From JALEFZ01 sp964564415 (GTDB lineage Bacteria > Bacteroidota > Bacteroidia > J057): 64,000 nucleotides of DNA. The position numbers and the translations under genes were made by a program. Below, piece by piece: positions 43,738-52,206 of this stretch (the stretch's first letter is position 1; every line of letters begins with the position of its first letter). Below the pieces are notes generated by a model, which saw nothing but the letters and a program-made list of their open reading frames with translations, was not told the origin of the DNA and did no database searches. Location of the stretch: NCBI GenBank assembly GCA_964564415.1, contig CAZMAV010000022.1:1-64000 (forward strand), given 5' to 3'.

Positions 43738-46215
43738 TCAATTTCCACCGGGACCTTGCTGACCTCCTCCGCCCCCGGCGCGTTCGGATTCATCTTCCAG
43801 TCCGGTTTTTCTTTTTCTGGTTTTCTTGAGCTTTTGATTACCGAAGTTATAGGAGAAATTGACCCTTATCTGCCGCGATTCCCATCCTCCTGTGGCAAAA
43901 CTAGAGAGGGCACCAAATTCCTGCCTTCCTCCCCACTGTGCCGAATAGAAGATGTCGCTGACTGCCAGTTTGAGAATGGCCCGGTCGTCCAGAAGGCTTT
44001 TGCGAATGCCTCCATTGACCATCCAGAAATCCTGAGAGATGTAATTGGCGCCCCAGATGCCTGGCGAACTGTAGTTGCCTGAGAGTTCGATGGCCCAGCC
44101 ATTTCTAAGATTAAAGGTCTGCTGCATAAAGCCGCTAAAGGTAACGGCATCGAGGTTGATGTCCTTTCCTGTCTCCCCTTCATTGTTGAAGTTGCCCTGG
44201 TTGCGAATGTAGTTTACACTGGCATTGGCATAGATGCTCCACCATTTTGTAGGATTTAGAGGGGCCGAGACATTCAAGCCCAGGACGTCCCTGGTATCCA
44301 GGTTTTCAAAGGTAAAGATGGAGGTTTGCAGACCGCTGGTATCTGTAATTTGGGTAAATAGGTCATTGGTACGAGAATAGCTCAGGGTGGCACTGTAGCG
44401 ATACATAAAAGTATAGCTTGCCTGTAGGTTGTGGGAATACTGAGGCAAAAGGAAGGGATTGCCCACCCGGGCACTCAATTGGTCGATTTGGTAGACAAAG
44501 GGATTGAGGTTCTGATAGCGGGGACGGTCGATCCTCCGGCTATAATTGATCCGGTACATGTGCTTACGGCCGGGAGTGTAGGTTACACCCAGCGTGGGGA
44601 AGGGGTTGGTGTAGTTTCTCCTGACAGAATCCAATTCAATGTCCTGGGCACTGAGGGAAATGCCGCTGGTGATGGTATTTTCAATGCGCAAGCCAGTCTG
44701 GAAGCCCCATTTTTTCACCTGCCATTGGTAGGTACCGTAGATGGCATTGATCATCTCGTCATAGATAAAGCGGTTGGTGCGGTTGTCGTCCTGAACCAAC
44801 TCATCGGTAGAGGGATCGAGGTCCAGAAATTTAAAGTCGTTGTCGGTATGGACAAAGGCGGTCTTGAATCCTACAGCCAGTTTGCCCTTTCCCAATTTCC
44901 GCTCGTGGTCTCCTTTAAGGGAGGCTATCTGAATGCTGCGCTCTGCGATGGTCTGGAAGCGGGTAAAGCTATCCAACTTTGTCAGGCTTCGATTAAAGAA
45001 AAAGTTGGGCTGGTCAGAATCGTCCAACAGATAGAAACTACCGTAGTCCAGGTCAATGTTCCAGGTGTTTCCCTTGTTGTTGTCGAAGACGTAGTTCAGG
45101 TTGGCGTTTATGTTGTTGTTTTGGCTTTCTCCCTGACTGATTCCCAGGAGATTGGACTGAAATTCGTCATTTAAGAAAATGGTGGTTTGGCTGGAATCGT
45201 TGCTTTCACTGGGATTAAAAAAACCATTGACCATCACTCCAACGGTATGCTTGTCATTGATGAAGTAGTCCATTCCAGCCTTGAAGTTGTTGCTGAGATA
45301 GGTTTTTCTGCCTTCCCAGTCTTGTTCGAACTCAAAGCCGTTTTGAGACCTTTCGGAGAGGAAAAAGTTGTACCTCGTACCTTGGGAGCCGGAATAATTG
45401 CCAAAAAGGTTGATTTTTTTGTTACGGTAATTGGCGGATATGGCTCCATTGTAGCGGTTGAAATTGGGCCTCGGGGTAATTCCTCGGGTATAGCCCAGGT
45501 TGAGGGAACCATTGGCGCCCAGGCTGGAATCTTTCTTTAGCTTTATATTGATGATACCGGCGTTGCCTTCGGCGTCATATTTGGCGGAGGGATTGGTGAT
45601 GATTTCTATGGATTCAATTTGGTCGGACTGCATACCTTTGAGCATGTTGGCCAGGTCCTGCACACTCAGGGGGGAAGGTTTGCCGTCGATGTAGATGCGA
45701 ACTCCGCTTTTACCGAGGAGGGTGACGTTGTCATTGTTGTCGACGATGACTCCGGGGGCTTGTTTGAGGAGGTCAAAGGCATTTTCACCGATGGCGTTGG
45801 TATTTCCTGATACATTGAAAACGGTCTTGTCGGGTTCAACCTGGATGAGAGACTTCCTGGCTTTGATTTGAACTTCATCCATTTCGGTGGCTGCCAGGGT
45901 GAGGACGATGGGTTTCATCCCTTTCTTTTCTCCCCGGGCCAGGAAAAAGGGTTCCGAACGATAGGGAGCCATACCAGCAAACTCCACCTTGAGGTAATAG
46001 GTGCCGGAGTCGAGGGGGGTAAGGGTGTAGACTCCTTTTTCATTGGTGTACCCTGCCTTGATCAGGGCGTCATTAGATACCCGGTGAATGAAGACAGAAG
46101 CAAAAGAGATGGATTTATCCTCCGAGTTGACAACTTCCCCCTGCACGTAGGCTGCTTGTTGAGCAAAAAGAGAGTGAAGAGCAAGGAAGGAAAAAAGCAG
46201 TAAAACATTTTTCAT
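43738..46215 (-). CDS. Outer-membrane receptor with CarboxypepD_reg domain and OMP_b-brl barrel (TonB-dependent-like)
   Basis: 825 residues from MKNVLLLFSFLALHSLFAQ; the frame extends upstream to 46320 without a signal. A carboxypeptidase-regulatory-like domain (VQGEVVNSEDKSISFASVFI) occupies about 25-110, then a plug: DKTVFNVSGNTNAIGENAFDLLKQAPGVIVDN, VTLLGKSGVRIYIDGKPSPL, IESIEIITNPSAKYDAEGNAGIINI. The rest is a large barrel of the OMP_b-brl_3 type. It ends in a Gly/Gln-rich tail (AGGGGGQQGPGGN). Ligand unknown; no SusD-like partner adjacent. Confidence 0.92.
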   Translation of the reverse strand: MKNVLLLFSFLALHSLFAQQAAYVQGEVVNSEDKSISFASVFIHRVSNDALIKAGYTNEKGVYTLTPLDSGTYYLKVEFAGMAPYRSEPFFLARGEKKGMKPIVLTLAATEMDEVQIKARKSLIQVEPDKTVFNVSGNTNAIGENAFDLLKQAPGVIVDNNDNVTLLGKSGVRIYIDGKPSPLSVQDLANMLKGMQSDQIESIEIITNPSAKYDAEGNAGIINIKLKKDSSLGANGSLNLGYTRGITPRPNFNRYNGAISANYRNKKINLFGNYSGSQGTRYNFFLSERSQNGFEFEQDWEGRKTYLSNNFKAGMDYFINDKHTVGVMVNGFFNPSESNDSSQTTIFLNDEFQSNLLGISQGESQNNNINANLNYVFDNNKGNTWNIDLDYGSFYLLDDSDQPNFFFNRSLTKLDSFTRFQTIAERSIQIASLKGDHERKLGKGKLAVGFKTAFVHTDNDFKFLDLDPSTDELVQDDNRTNRFIYDEMINAIYGTYQWQVKKWGFQTGLRIENTITSGISLSAQDIELDSVRRNYTNPFPTLGVTYTPGRKHMYRINYSRRIDRPRYQNLNPFVYQIDQLSARVGNPFLLPQYSHNLQASYTFMYRYSATLSYSRTNDLFTQITDTSGLQTSIFTFENLDTRDVLGLNVSAPLNPTKWWSIYANASVNYIRNQGNFNNEGETGKDINLDAVTFSGFMQQTFNLRNGWAIELSGNYSSPGIWGANYISQDFWMVNGGIRKSLLDDRAILKLAVSDIFYSAQWGGRQEFGALSSFATGGWESRQIRVNFSYNFGNQKLKKTRKRKTGLEDESERAGGGGGQQGPGGN

Positions 46216-46286
46216 GTGGTAGGTGATTGATGGCTTTCCGTAAAGACGCGAATAAGCGAAAAGTGTTGATGGGAAAAATTTGGGAA

Positions 46287-46318
46287 TCGACCAACGACCG
46301 AAACAATCGACCAACTGC
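46287..46318 (-). promoter_or_regulatory. Short direct repeat upstream of the receptor gene
   Basis: ATCGACCAAC occurs twice, 21 bases apart (plus strand), within the region between the receptor start and the divergent lipoprotein. Could be a regulator site; spacing suits one face of the helix. Speculative. Confidence 0.3.
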
Positions 46319-46530
46319 ATGAAATCTAGGATATCAAAGCTCCAAATATTACCGGCTTAGGTAAACAAAGGATAAATTTTTTTAAAAAAAGGCAACGTTG
46401 TCCAAACAACTTTCGTCATGAGTTTTTGAGTATATCAAAATAAAACCTGGTAAATTAATTTATAATCCCGGTTACCTTTTACTCAGATCAACGTCTCCAT
46501 AAAGAGACAATTCAAACACCACGAATTTTT

Positions 46531-47406
46531 ATGAACAAGCTAAATCTTTTTTTCACGACTTTGACAGTAGCCCTTGCAGTTTTATTCTCTGCCTGTACTA
46601 CTGACCCTATCGAACCCACTGGTCCTTCTCTTATCGTAGAGTTAGGGGCCAATACTACCGACTCTGTGGCTGTAGATTCATTTTTTACCGTCAATGTAGA
46701 TGGTGTTACCGGATCCACCTCCCTGACCACCATCGAAGTTCAGGAAAATGGAGTCGCCATTTCAGATCTTTCTCGCCTTGACTTCAATGGTTTTCCTGCC
46801 GGTTCTAACCCTTCTCCCCTAAGCGTTTCAGATACCGCTAACCTCCTGTGGGACCTGGGTATCAAAGCTCCTTCTACCGAAGGAACCAATGAATACACCA
46901 TCATCATCACTGATGCCAATGGTAAGACTGACGAAGCTTCGGTAAGCGTTACTGCTTTCGTTCCTTTCACTCCTGTCGATACCAACACCATGGTACTTCG
47001 TCTGAGAAATCAGGCTGGACCTACCGGACAGGGTGGACTGGACCTCGAGACAGGAATGGAAACAGGTACTGGTGCTTCAAGTACTACTCACGACCTTGAA
47101 GACCTTGGTATTGACGTAACAAAGGCCGTAGACTGGATTCAGAAATTCAGAGCTGCCAATGGTGCCGACCTCAGAAAGGTAGACAATAGCGTAGACTTTG
47201 TAGGAGTCGAATTTAAAGAGCAGGTGCTGGACATCTACAATGATGCAACTCCCATCACCGGCGAAACTGACGTCGTGCAGGTAGGTGACAAGTTTGCCGT
47301 CAAGACAGACGACGGAACTGTTTTCTTCCTCTTTACTGCTGAAGTATCGGTAACTCCAACCACTGGTAATAACCAGGACTTCTATCGTTTTGACGCGAAG
47401 TTCTAA
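46531..47406 (+). CDS. Predicted surface lipoprotein of unknown function
   Basis: 291 residues. Signal MNKLNLFFTTLTVALAVLFSACTTDP, lipobox FSAC. The mature protein is acidic and beta-rich with an Ig-like stretch (TVNVDGVTGSTSLTTIEVQENG, YTIIITDANGKTDEASVSV), and a second half of unknown type that mentions VDWIQKFRAANGADLRKV. Unusual codon and composition (Thr/Ser/Gly-rich) fits an exported surface protein. Divergent from the receptor gene across 315 bp, so co-regulation is possible. A strong terminator follows. Confidence 0.78.
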   Translation: MNKLNLFFTTLTVALAVLFSACTTDPIEPTGPSLIVELGANTTDSVAVDSFFTVNVDGVTGSTSLTTIEVQENGVAISDLSRLDFNGFPAGSNPSPLSVSDTANLLWDLGIKAPSTEGTNEYTIIITDANGKTDEASVSVTAFVPFTPVDTNTMVLRLRNQAGPTGQGGLDLETGMETGTGASSTTHDLEDLGIDVTKAVDWIQKFRAANGADLRKVDNSVDFVGVEFKEQVLDIYNDATPITGETDVVQVGDKFAVKTDDGTVFFLFTAEVSVTPTTGNNQDFYRFDAKF

Positions 47407-47445
47407 TAACAGGAATTTCGGCAGAATGGTCGCAACTTGATCGAA

Positions 47446-47483
47446 GATAAAGCCTCGAATTCTTTCGGGGCTTTATCTTTTTT
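47446..47483 (+). terminator. Intrinsic terminator after the lipoprotein gene
   Basis: GATAAAGCCTCGA pairs with TCGGGGCTTTATC (13 bp, one G-T pair), loop ATTCTT, then TTTTTT. Classic rho-independent form. Confidence 0.9.
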
Positions 47484-47515
47484 ATGTCTTAGTGCTATAT
47501 TGAAAAAAACTGATT

Positions 47516-48352
47516 ATGTCAAAAGTATGGTTCATTACGGGTTGCTCGTCCGGATTTGGGAGGGAGTTGGCAAAGGTGGCAGCGGAGCATGGAGACAAGG
47601 TGGTGGGCACCTTGCGTAAAGAAGAGCAAATGCAAGCCTTCGAAGAACTGGCCCCGGGAAGCCTCAAGGCTGTCCTCCTGGATGTCACCCGCCGTGAGCA
47701 AATCGACAAAGGAGTAGCCGACGCCCTTCAGGAATTCGGAAAAATAGATGTCTTGGTCAACAATGCCGGTTATGGTTCTATGGGAGCCATAGAAGCCGTA
47801 GACCCCCAGGAGATGAGGCAGCAGTTTGAGGTCAACGTATTTGGATCGGTGGAAATGATACAGGCAGTCCTTCCCTCCATGCGAGAAAGAAAGGAAGGAA
47901 GGATTATCAACATTACCTCTATCGCCGGACTTCGGGGCAGTGCCGGCCTGGGCATTTATAATGGATCGAAATTTGCCCTTGAGGGCATAGGCGAAGCCCT
48001 TGCCCGTGAACTCAGTCCCTTTGATATCAAGGTTACCAATGTCGAGCCTGGACCCTTTCGCACAGACTGGGCAGGAAGATCGGCCACCTACAGTGAGACA
48101 GAAATTCCCGGCTACGAGGCTTCGGCAGGAAAATTTACTGAGGGACTTAAAGAAGTCAGTGGGAATCAGGTCGGTGACCCTCATCGGGCAGCACAGGCCA
48201 TGTACAAATTGGCCTACCTGGATCATCCCCCCCTGCACCTGCCAATGGGAGGCCTGGCCTACCGGGGTGTCAAGGCAAAAGTGAAGGAATTGCTGGCAGA
48301 GGTAGACAAATTTGAATACCTGGGCTTGCCGACAGATTTCCCCGAAGAGTGA
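47516..48352 (+). CDS. SDR-family oxidoreductase
   Basis: 278 residues. Classical short-chain dehydrogenase features: TGCSSGFGRELAK (cofactor loop TGxxxGxG), DVLVNNAGYGSMG, INITSIAGLRGSAGLGIYNGSKFALEG (Ser, Tyr and Lys of the catalytic set), and VEPGPFRTDW. It belongs to the group often annotated as retinol dehydrogenase/UcpA-like; substrate unknown. The HTH and redox neighbours do not specify it. It follows the lipoprotein terminator and is probably transcribed alone. Confidence 0.88.
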   Translation: MSKVWFITGCSSGFGRELAKVAAEHGDKVVGTLRKEEQMQAFEELAPGSLKAVLLDVTRREQIDKGVADALQEFGKIDVLVNNAGYGSMGAIEAVDPQEMRQQFEVNVFGSVEMIQAVLPSMRERKEGRIINITSIAGLRGSAGLGIYNGSKFALEGIGEALARELSPFDIKVTNVEPGPFRTDWAGRSATYSETEIPGYEASAGKFTEGLKEVSGNQVGDPHRAAQAMYKLAYLDHPPLHLPMGGLAYRGVKAKVKELLAEVDKFEYLGLPTDFPEE

Positions 48353-48485
48353 TTGTCCATTGATGTAAGAAATAGCTAACTTACAAGGACACAAGTTTGA
48401 ATAAAATATATTTTTTTGTTTCAAAAGGGTAGTTTGCACCCAATATTCATTTGGAAGAATAATTTCAGGGCTAGTTTGACAGTTC

Positions 48486-49721
48486 ATGAGCAAGAAGGAG
48501 GATTCGAGAAAGGTGGCCATAGATTCTGGTTTTCATACCGGGAAGAGAACTCCCTTGACAAAGGTGAAGGGAGACAACCACCAGGCAGAAAACTATTACC
48601 AGACCTTATTCGAAAATTCACCTGAAGGGATCTTGATCGTAGACCTCCAAAAGGGCCGTGCCCTGGATGTCAATCCCCAATTGCCCCGGCTTTTTCAGGT
48701 GGAAGAGCACCGCCTCCTCAATGGCAATATGTTAGAATTTAGCCCTGAGTTTCAGGCTGATGGCAAAGAGAGCAGCAAAAAGTTGCGGGAACACCTGGAC
48801 GTATACCGCAGCACGGGTAGGGTGGTTCATTTCGAGTGGCAGTTTAGAAGGGGGGCCAAAGAGCTTTTTGATGCCTGGGTGACCATCTCGCCCATGATCA
48901 TGAATGGCAGGGAGGTCAGCGTCCTCTTCATCCGCGATGTTTCCCAGGCTAGAGAAGCCGAAAGGGCATTGGAACAAAAAATCGTCGAACTAGACGAGAA
49001 AAACAGGCAACTGGAAAAATATATTCAGTCCAACCTCGAACTGGAAAATTTTGCCTACATCGCCTCTCACGACCTGCGTGAGCCCCTGAGGACCATTATG
49101 GGTTTCTCTCAACTTCTCCAACAACGCTACCAGAAAGAACTTCCTGCACAGGCTCAGGAGTACCTGAGCATGGTCATTGAGTCTGTCGAAAACATGAACT
49201 TGGTCACCATGGACCTTCTGGAGTATTCAAGGGTGAATTCCCAGGAGTATAAGCGGGAAAATATAAAGGTAAAGGAACTGATACAGCGGGTGCTAACCAT
49301 GTTGGATCAGCAAATTACAGAGAAAGCTGCCAGTATTGAATTTGGATCCCTACCTGAAAACATCGTGGCCAGCAAATCTCAACTGACCAAGGTATTCCAG
49401 AACCTGATCAGCAACGGGATCAAATTCCAAAAAAAGGATCAAAAGCCTAGGATTCACATTTCGGGGCGTACAGAAAAAAGCAAGTGGTCTTTTTACGTTA
49501 AGGATAATGGGATTGGTATTGATGAAAAGTACCACGATAAAATTTTTCTGATCTTCAAGCGGCTCCATCACCGCTCGGATTACAAAGGAAGTGGGATTGG
49601 CCTGGCTATTGTTAAGAAAATTATCGAAAAACACGGGGGAGAAATAGCTGTGGAATCTAAACTTGGAGAGGGGACGACTTTTTCCTTCACCCTTGCTAAG
49701 AATCACCACACGAATCGATAA
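48486..49721 (+). CDS. PAS-domain sensor histidine kinase
   Basis: 411 residues, no membrane helix. A PAS domain (about 30-150: LFENSPEGILIVDLQKGR, ... SVLFIRDVSQ), a short helical linker, dimerisation box ASHDLREPLRTIMGFS with His195, N-box NLISNGIKFQ, G1 DNGIGIDEKYHDKIF and G2 GSGIGLAIVKKI. It would phosphorylate a response regulator not seen nearby. It is a soluble kinase with a PAS that might sense light, redox or a ligand; ligand pocket residues are not diagnostic here. Confidence 0.95.
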   Translation: MSKKEDSRKVAIDSGFHTGKRTPLTKVKGDNHQAENYYQTLFENSPEGILIVDLQKGRALDVNPQLPRLFQVEEHRLLNGNMLEFSPEFQADGKESSKKLREHLDVYRSTGRVVHFEWQFRRGAKELFDAWVTISPMIMNGREVSVLFIRDVSQAREAERALEQKIVELDEKNRQLEKYIQSNLELENFAYIASHDLREPLRTIMGFSQLLQQRYQKELPAQAQEYLSMVIESVENMNLVTMDLLEYSRVNSQEYKRENIKVKELIQRVLTMLDQQITEKAASIEFGSLPENIVASKSQLTKVFQNLISNGIKFQKKDQKPRIHISGRTEKSKWSFYVKDNGIGIDEKYHDKIFLIFKRLHHRSDYKGSGIGLAIVKKIIEKHGGEIAVESKLGEGTTFSFTLAKNHHTNR

Positions 49722-49808
49722 AAGGAAGTGACTTCTTTCCCCTTTTGTCTTCTGCTTCGTATGTAAAAGAGAGTTTTTTGGAGCGATCTACAGCCTTTTC
49801 TTTGTCCC

Positions 49809-50480
49809 ATGATGAAGTTCTACCTATTACTTACTGCCACCTTTCTTTCTTGTCCATTTTTATCCAAGGCTCAGGAATTAGCCCCCATACCTATCGTTAC
49901 AGCTTCTTTTTCGACTCCGGAAGAAGAGGATTCCCTTCGAAGTATCGTCCTCCTGGCCCACGAAGAAGCCCGCTGCACCATGGATGAGATCTACCAAAGT
50001 TACCTAAGACTAAAGGATACCTCCCTCTACGAATCTTTGGAAGAAGGCTGGGACAGTCACGAAGATTTTCCCAAGTGGCTGGGCGCCTATGAGGAGGACG
50101 AAGTCAGGAAGCAAGAAATCGAAGAGCGAATCAAAACCCTGAGAGATTGGCTTTGGGAGGAAGGAATTACCTACAAGATCAGACTGGGCCCCCTTTCGTA
50201 TTGCGATCTGGCACATTCTACTGCCTACACCAGTCAGTTGAATCGAAAAAAAGTCATCAACCTTTGTCCTCATTGGTTTCGATGCCGGGGCAAACAGCAA
50301 GCAGCCACCATTATTCACGAATTGGTCCATAAGATGGGCTTTGGGCATCCCAGGGGAACAGTTACTACCCCTCAGGCCATTCTACTGGCGCGTAAATTTC
50401 CTCAGAAAGCGATTCGAAGTCCTGAAAATTTTGAAGGGCTGGCCGAGAGTTTTTACTGCCAATTGTACACCAGAAGATAG
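49809..50480 (+). CDS. Exported putative zinc metallopeptidase
   Basis: 223 residues. Signal MMKFYLLLTATFLSCPFLSKAQ. Near the C-terminus AATIIHELVHKMGFGHPRG contains HELVHKMGFGH, i.e. HExxHxxGxxH, the zinc-binding motif of the metzincin clan. A cysteine pair (ARCTMDEIYQ and LSYCDLAHS) may form a disulfide. The protein is shorter than most metzincins and the Met-turn is not obvious, so it may be a distinct HExxH family (for example an M35/Lys-specific-like fold). No immunity or inhibitor partner visible. Motif is seen directly; activity is inference. Confidence 0.65.
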   Translation: MMKFYLLLTATFLSCPFLSKAQELAPIPIVTASFSTPEEEDSLRSIVLLAHEEARCTMDEIYQSYLRLKDTSLYESLEEGWDSHEDFPKWLGAYEEDEVRKQEIEERIKTLRDWLWEEGITYKIRLGPLSYCDLAHSTAYTSQLNRKKVINLCPHWFRCRGKQQAATIIHELVHKMGFGHPRGTVTTPQAILLARKFPQKAIRSPENFEGLAESFYCQLYTRR

Positions 50481-50490
50481 TAGGGCCTGC

Positions 50491-51609
50491 TCAGGACTGT
50501 ATTTGCCGGAGTAAGAACTGTGCATTGAGGAAATTATTGAACTGGGTGTTGAGGCTGGCCTTACGCTGGGCGACTTCAATCTCGGTAAAGGGCTGTTCCC
50601 AATACTCTCTGATCCTGGACCTGAATTCTTCTCCCGTCTCTGCGACAATGGTATTAAACTCCAGGCCAGTCTGGCTGACCATAAAGGGGTTGACCAGTAC
50701 AAAACGCCCCTTAAATAGGCTATTGATCAATTTGAGCTTGATTCCACTGGCTTGAAAGGTGGGAAGGACATGGATATGTGCATAGCGCATCAGGTCTTCC
50801 ATTTCTTGTTCGCTGGGGTTGGCTCGAAGGAAGACATTGCGGAAGCTACTGGCAGCAGATATGAGGTCTGCCATGGGATTGGCACCTGCAATGTAAAATT
50901 GAATGTCGGGAAGGTATTGGAGGACTTCGTAGATGAGAAACATGGCCGCCTCATGGTTTTCAGGTACGGCAAGATTGCCATGGTAAAGGCAGTATTTTCC
51001 CTGGCCCAACTTGCTGGTAACGGACTCATTGCTGTGAAAGGCAGGAAGGTAGAGGGTTTTCTCTGGAAAAAGCTGTTTGTAGTAATCGGTATCCTTGGGA
51101 GATATGGTAAAAATTTTATTTGTATAGGAAAGAATGGGTTCCCATTCCTTTAAAAGGCGGGACTCTGCGTTGAAATACTGCTTTCTCAGGACCCTGGCCT
51201 CTCTCTGGGACAGAAGGTAATAATACTCCCACTCAATGTTGTGCATGCGGACGAAGGTCTTCCTGTACTCAAGGTCGGGATGGCTGAGAAAATAGGTGGT
51301 ATGCAGTCCTTCAAAAATGATGGGGTGCTCATCCATAAGCAGGCTGGTCAGCAAATCTCCACTGGCCCGGGATCTGATGATATGGGGATATTTGACAGGC
51401 AGGGATTTTAAGATAGATTTGCGGGAATAATACCTGACTTCCTCGCAGAATTCGTGGAGGTAGGGAGCCTGAGGACGATTGTACTCGAAGGCGTGAAGGT
51501 GGACCTTTACGCCGACTTCGGCAAGTGCACGGATTTTGTAAAAAACATCGATTACCCCTCCATAATTGGCCGGATAAGGAATATCGAATGATACAATGTG
51601 TACATGCAT
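50491..51609 (-). CDS. GT4-type glycosyltransferase
   Basis: 372 residues beginning MHVHIVSFDIPYPANYGGVID, the loop of retaining GT-B enzymes. Later GNLAVPENHEAAMFLI, YIAGANPM and the C-terminal ELHVLP-like region (here IHVLPTFQASGIKLKLINSL with the E-x7-E-like acidic residues weak). Probably transfers a sugar from a nucleotide sugar to a surface glycan or glycoconjugate. It stands alone; donor and acceptor unknown. Convergent with the protease gene, 10 bp between stops. Confidence 0.85.
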   Translation of the reverse strand: MHVHIVSFDIPYPANYGGVIDVFYKIRALAEVGVKVHLHAFEYNRPQAPYLHEFCEEVRYYSRKSILKSLPVKYPHIIRSRASGDLLTSLLMDEHPIIFEGLHTTYFLSHPDLEYRKTFVRMHNIEWEYYYLLSQREARVLRKQYFNAESRLLKEWEPILSYTNKIFTISPKDTDYYKQLFPEKTLYLPAFHSNESVTSKLGQGKYCLYHGNLAVPENHEAAMFLIYEVLQYLPDIQFYIAGANPMADLISAASSFRNVFLRANPSEQEMEDLMRYAHIHVLPTFQASGIKLKLINSLFKGRFVLVNPFMVSQTGLEFNTIVAETGEEFRSRIREYWEQPFTEIEVAQRKASLNTQFNNFLNAQFLLRQIQS

Positions 51610-52206
51610 GCAGGCAAATTCAACAATAGTCGGTTAATCTTTCCGAAGTGTCGCCAGGCCTTCCTGTTGGGATTCAAGGCGCTTCGGAAATGGACCTCAA
51701 GGGCAAGACCAATTTTTTTAGCTCGGTGATTTGTGATTAAAAAAGTTATTTTGAATATTAAATGAAACAAAAAATATACTGAAAGACAGTGATTTAAATG
51801 TTTTTTGCTCTAAAATATTACACCATAGAAAAAATAACAGGTCATTTTTCGGCCATTTTACCTGCTAGGATAAAACCCAGGCCTGAATTAGAACAAGTGG
51901 CGTGACTTGTATACTAAATATATTGGGATTTGTTTTTCCTGAGTGAGATTTGCGATAAAATTAATGGCTTTTTTTGGATATCCTTGGTTTTGGAGAAAAG
52001 CCTTATTTGGGAAAAGTCAGAGGCTGCTTAATTTTATGGTTATCAGTTTACAAGCAGTGTTTTAAGGTTCTGAGGCAGATAGGCAGGGGTGGAGGAGGCT
52101 GACCAATCCTTTTCGAATAGTTAAGAAAAGTGTAAATGAATTTCTATTTTAGCAGGCAAACTCAATGGCTATTTGAGAGTTAATAGCTACAAAAGGAATA
52201 AGACAT
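51610..52206. other. Large gene-free AT-rich region upstream of nuoG
   Basis: About 600 bp without a convincing gene on either strand. It is AT-rich with long A/T stretches and would hold the nuoG promoter(s). I see no clear repeat, riboswitch or RNA. Confidence 0.55.

Noticed and set aside
47519..48520. 333-residue antisense frame over the SDR gene
   Set aside because: The SDR frame has full family motifs; the antisense frame does not.
51610..52206. Possible small RNA or gene in the long gap before nuoG
   Set aside because: No frame, hairpin-T-tract or paired promoter boxes were convincing.
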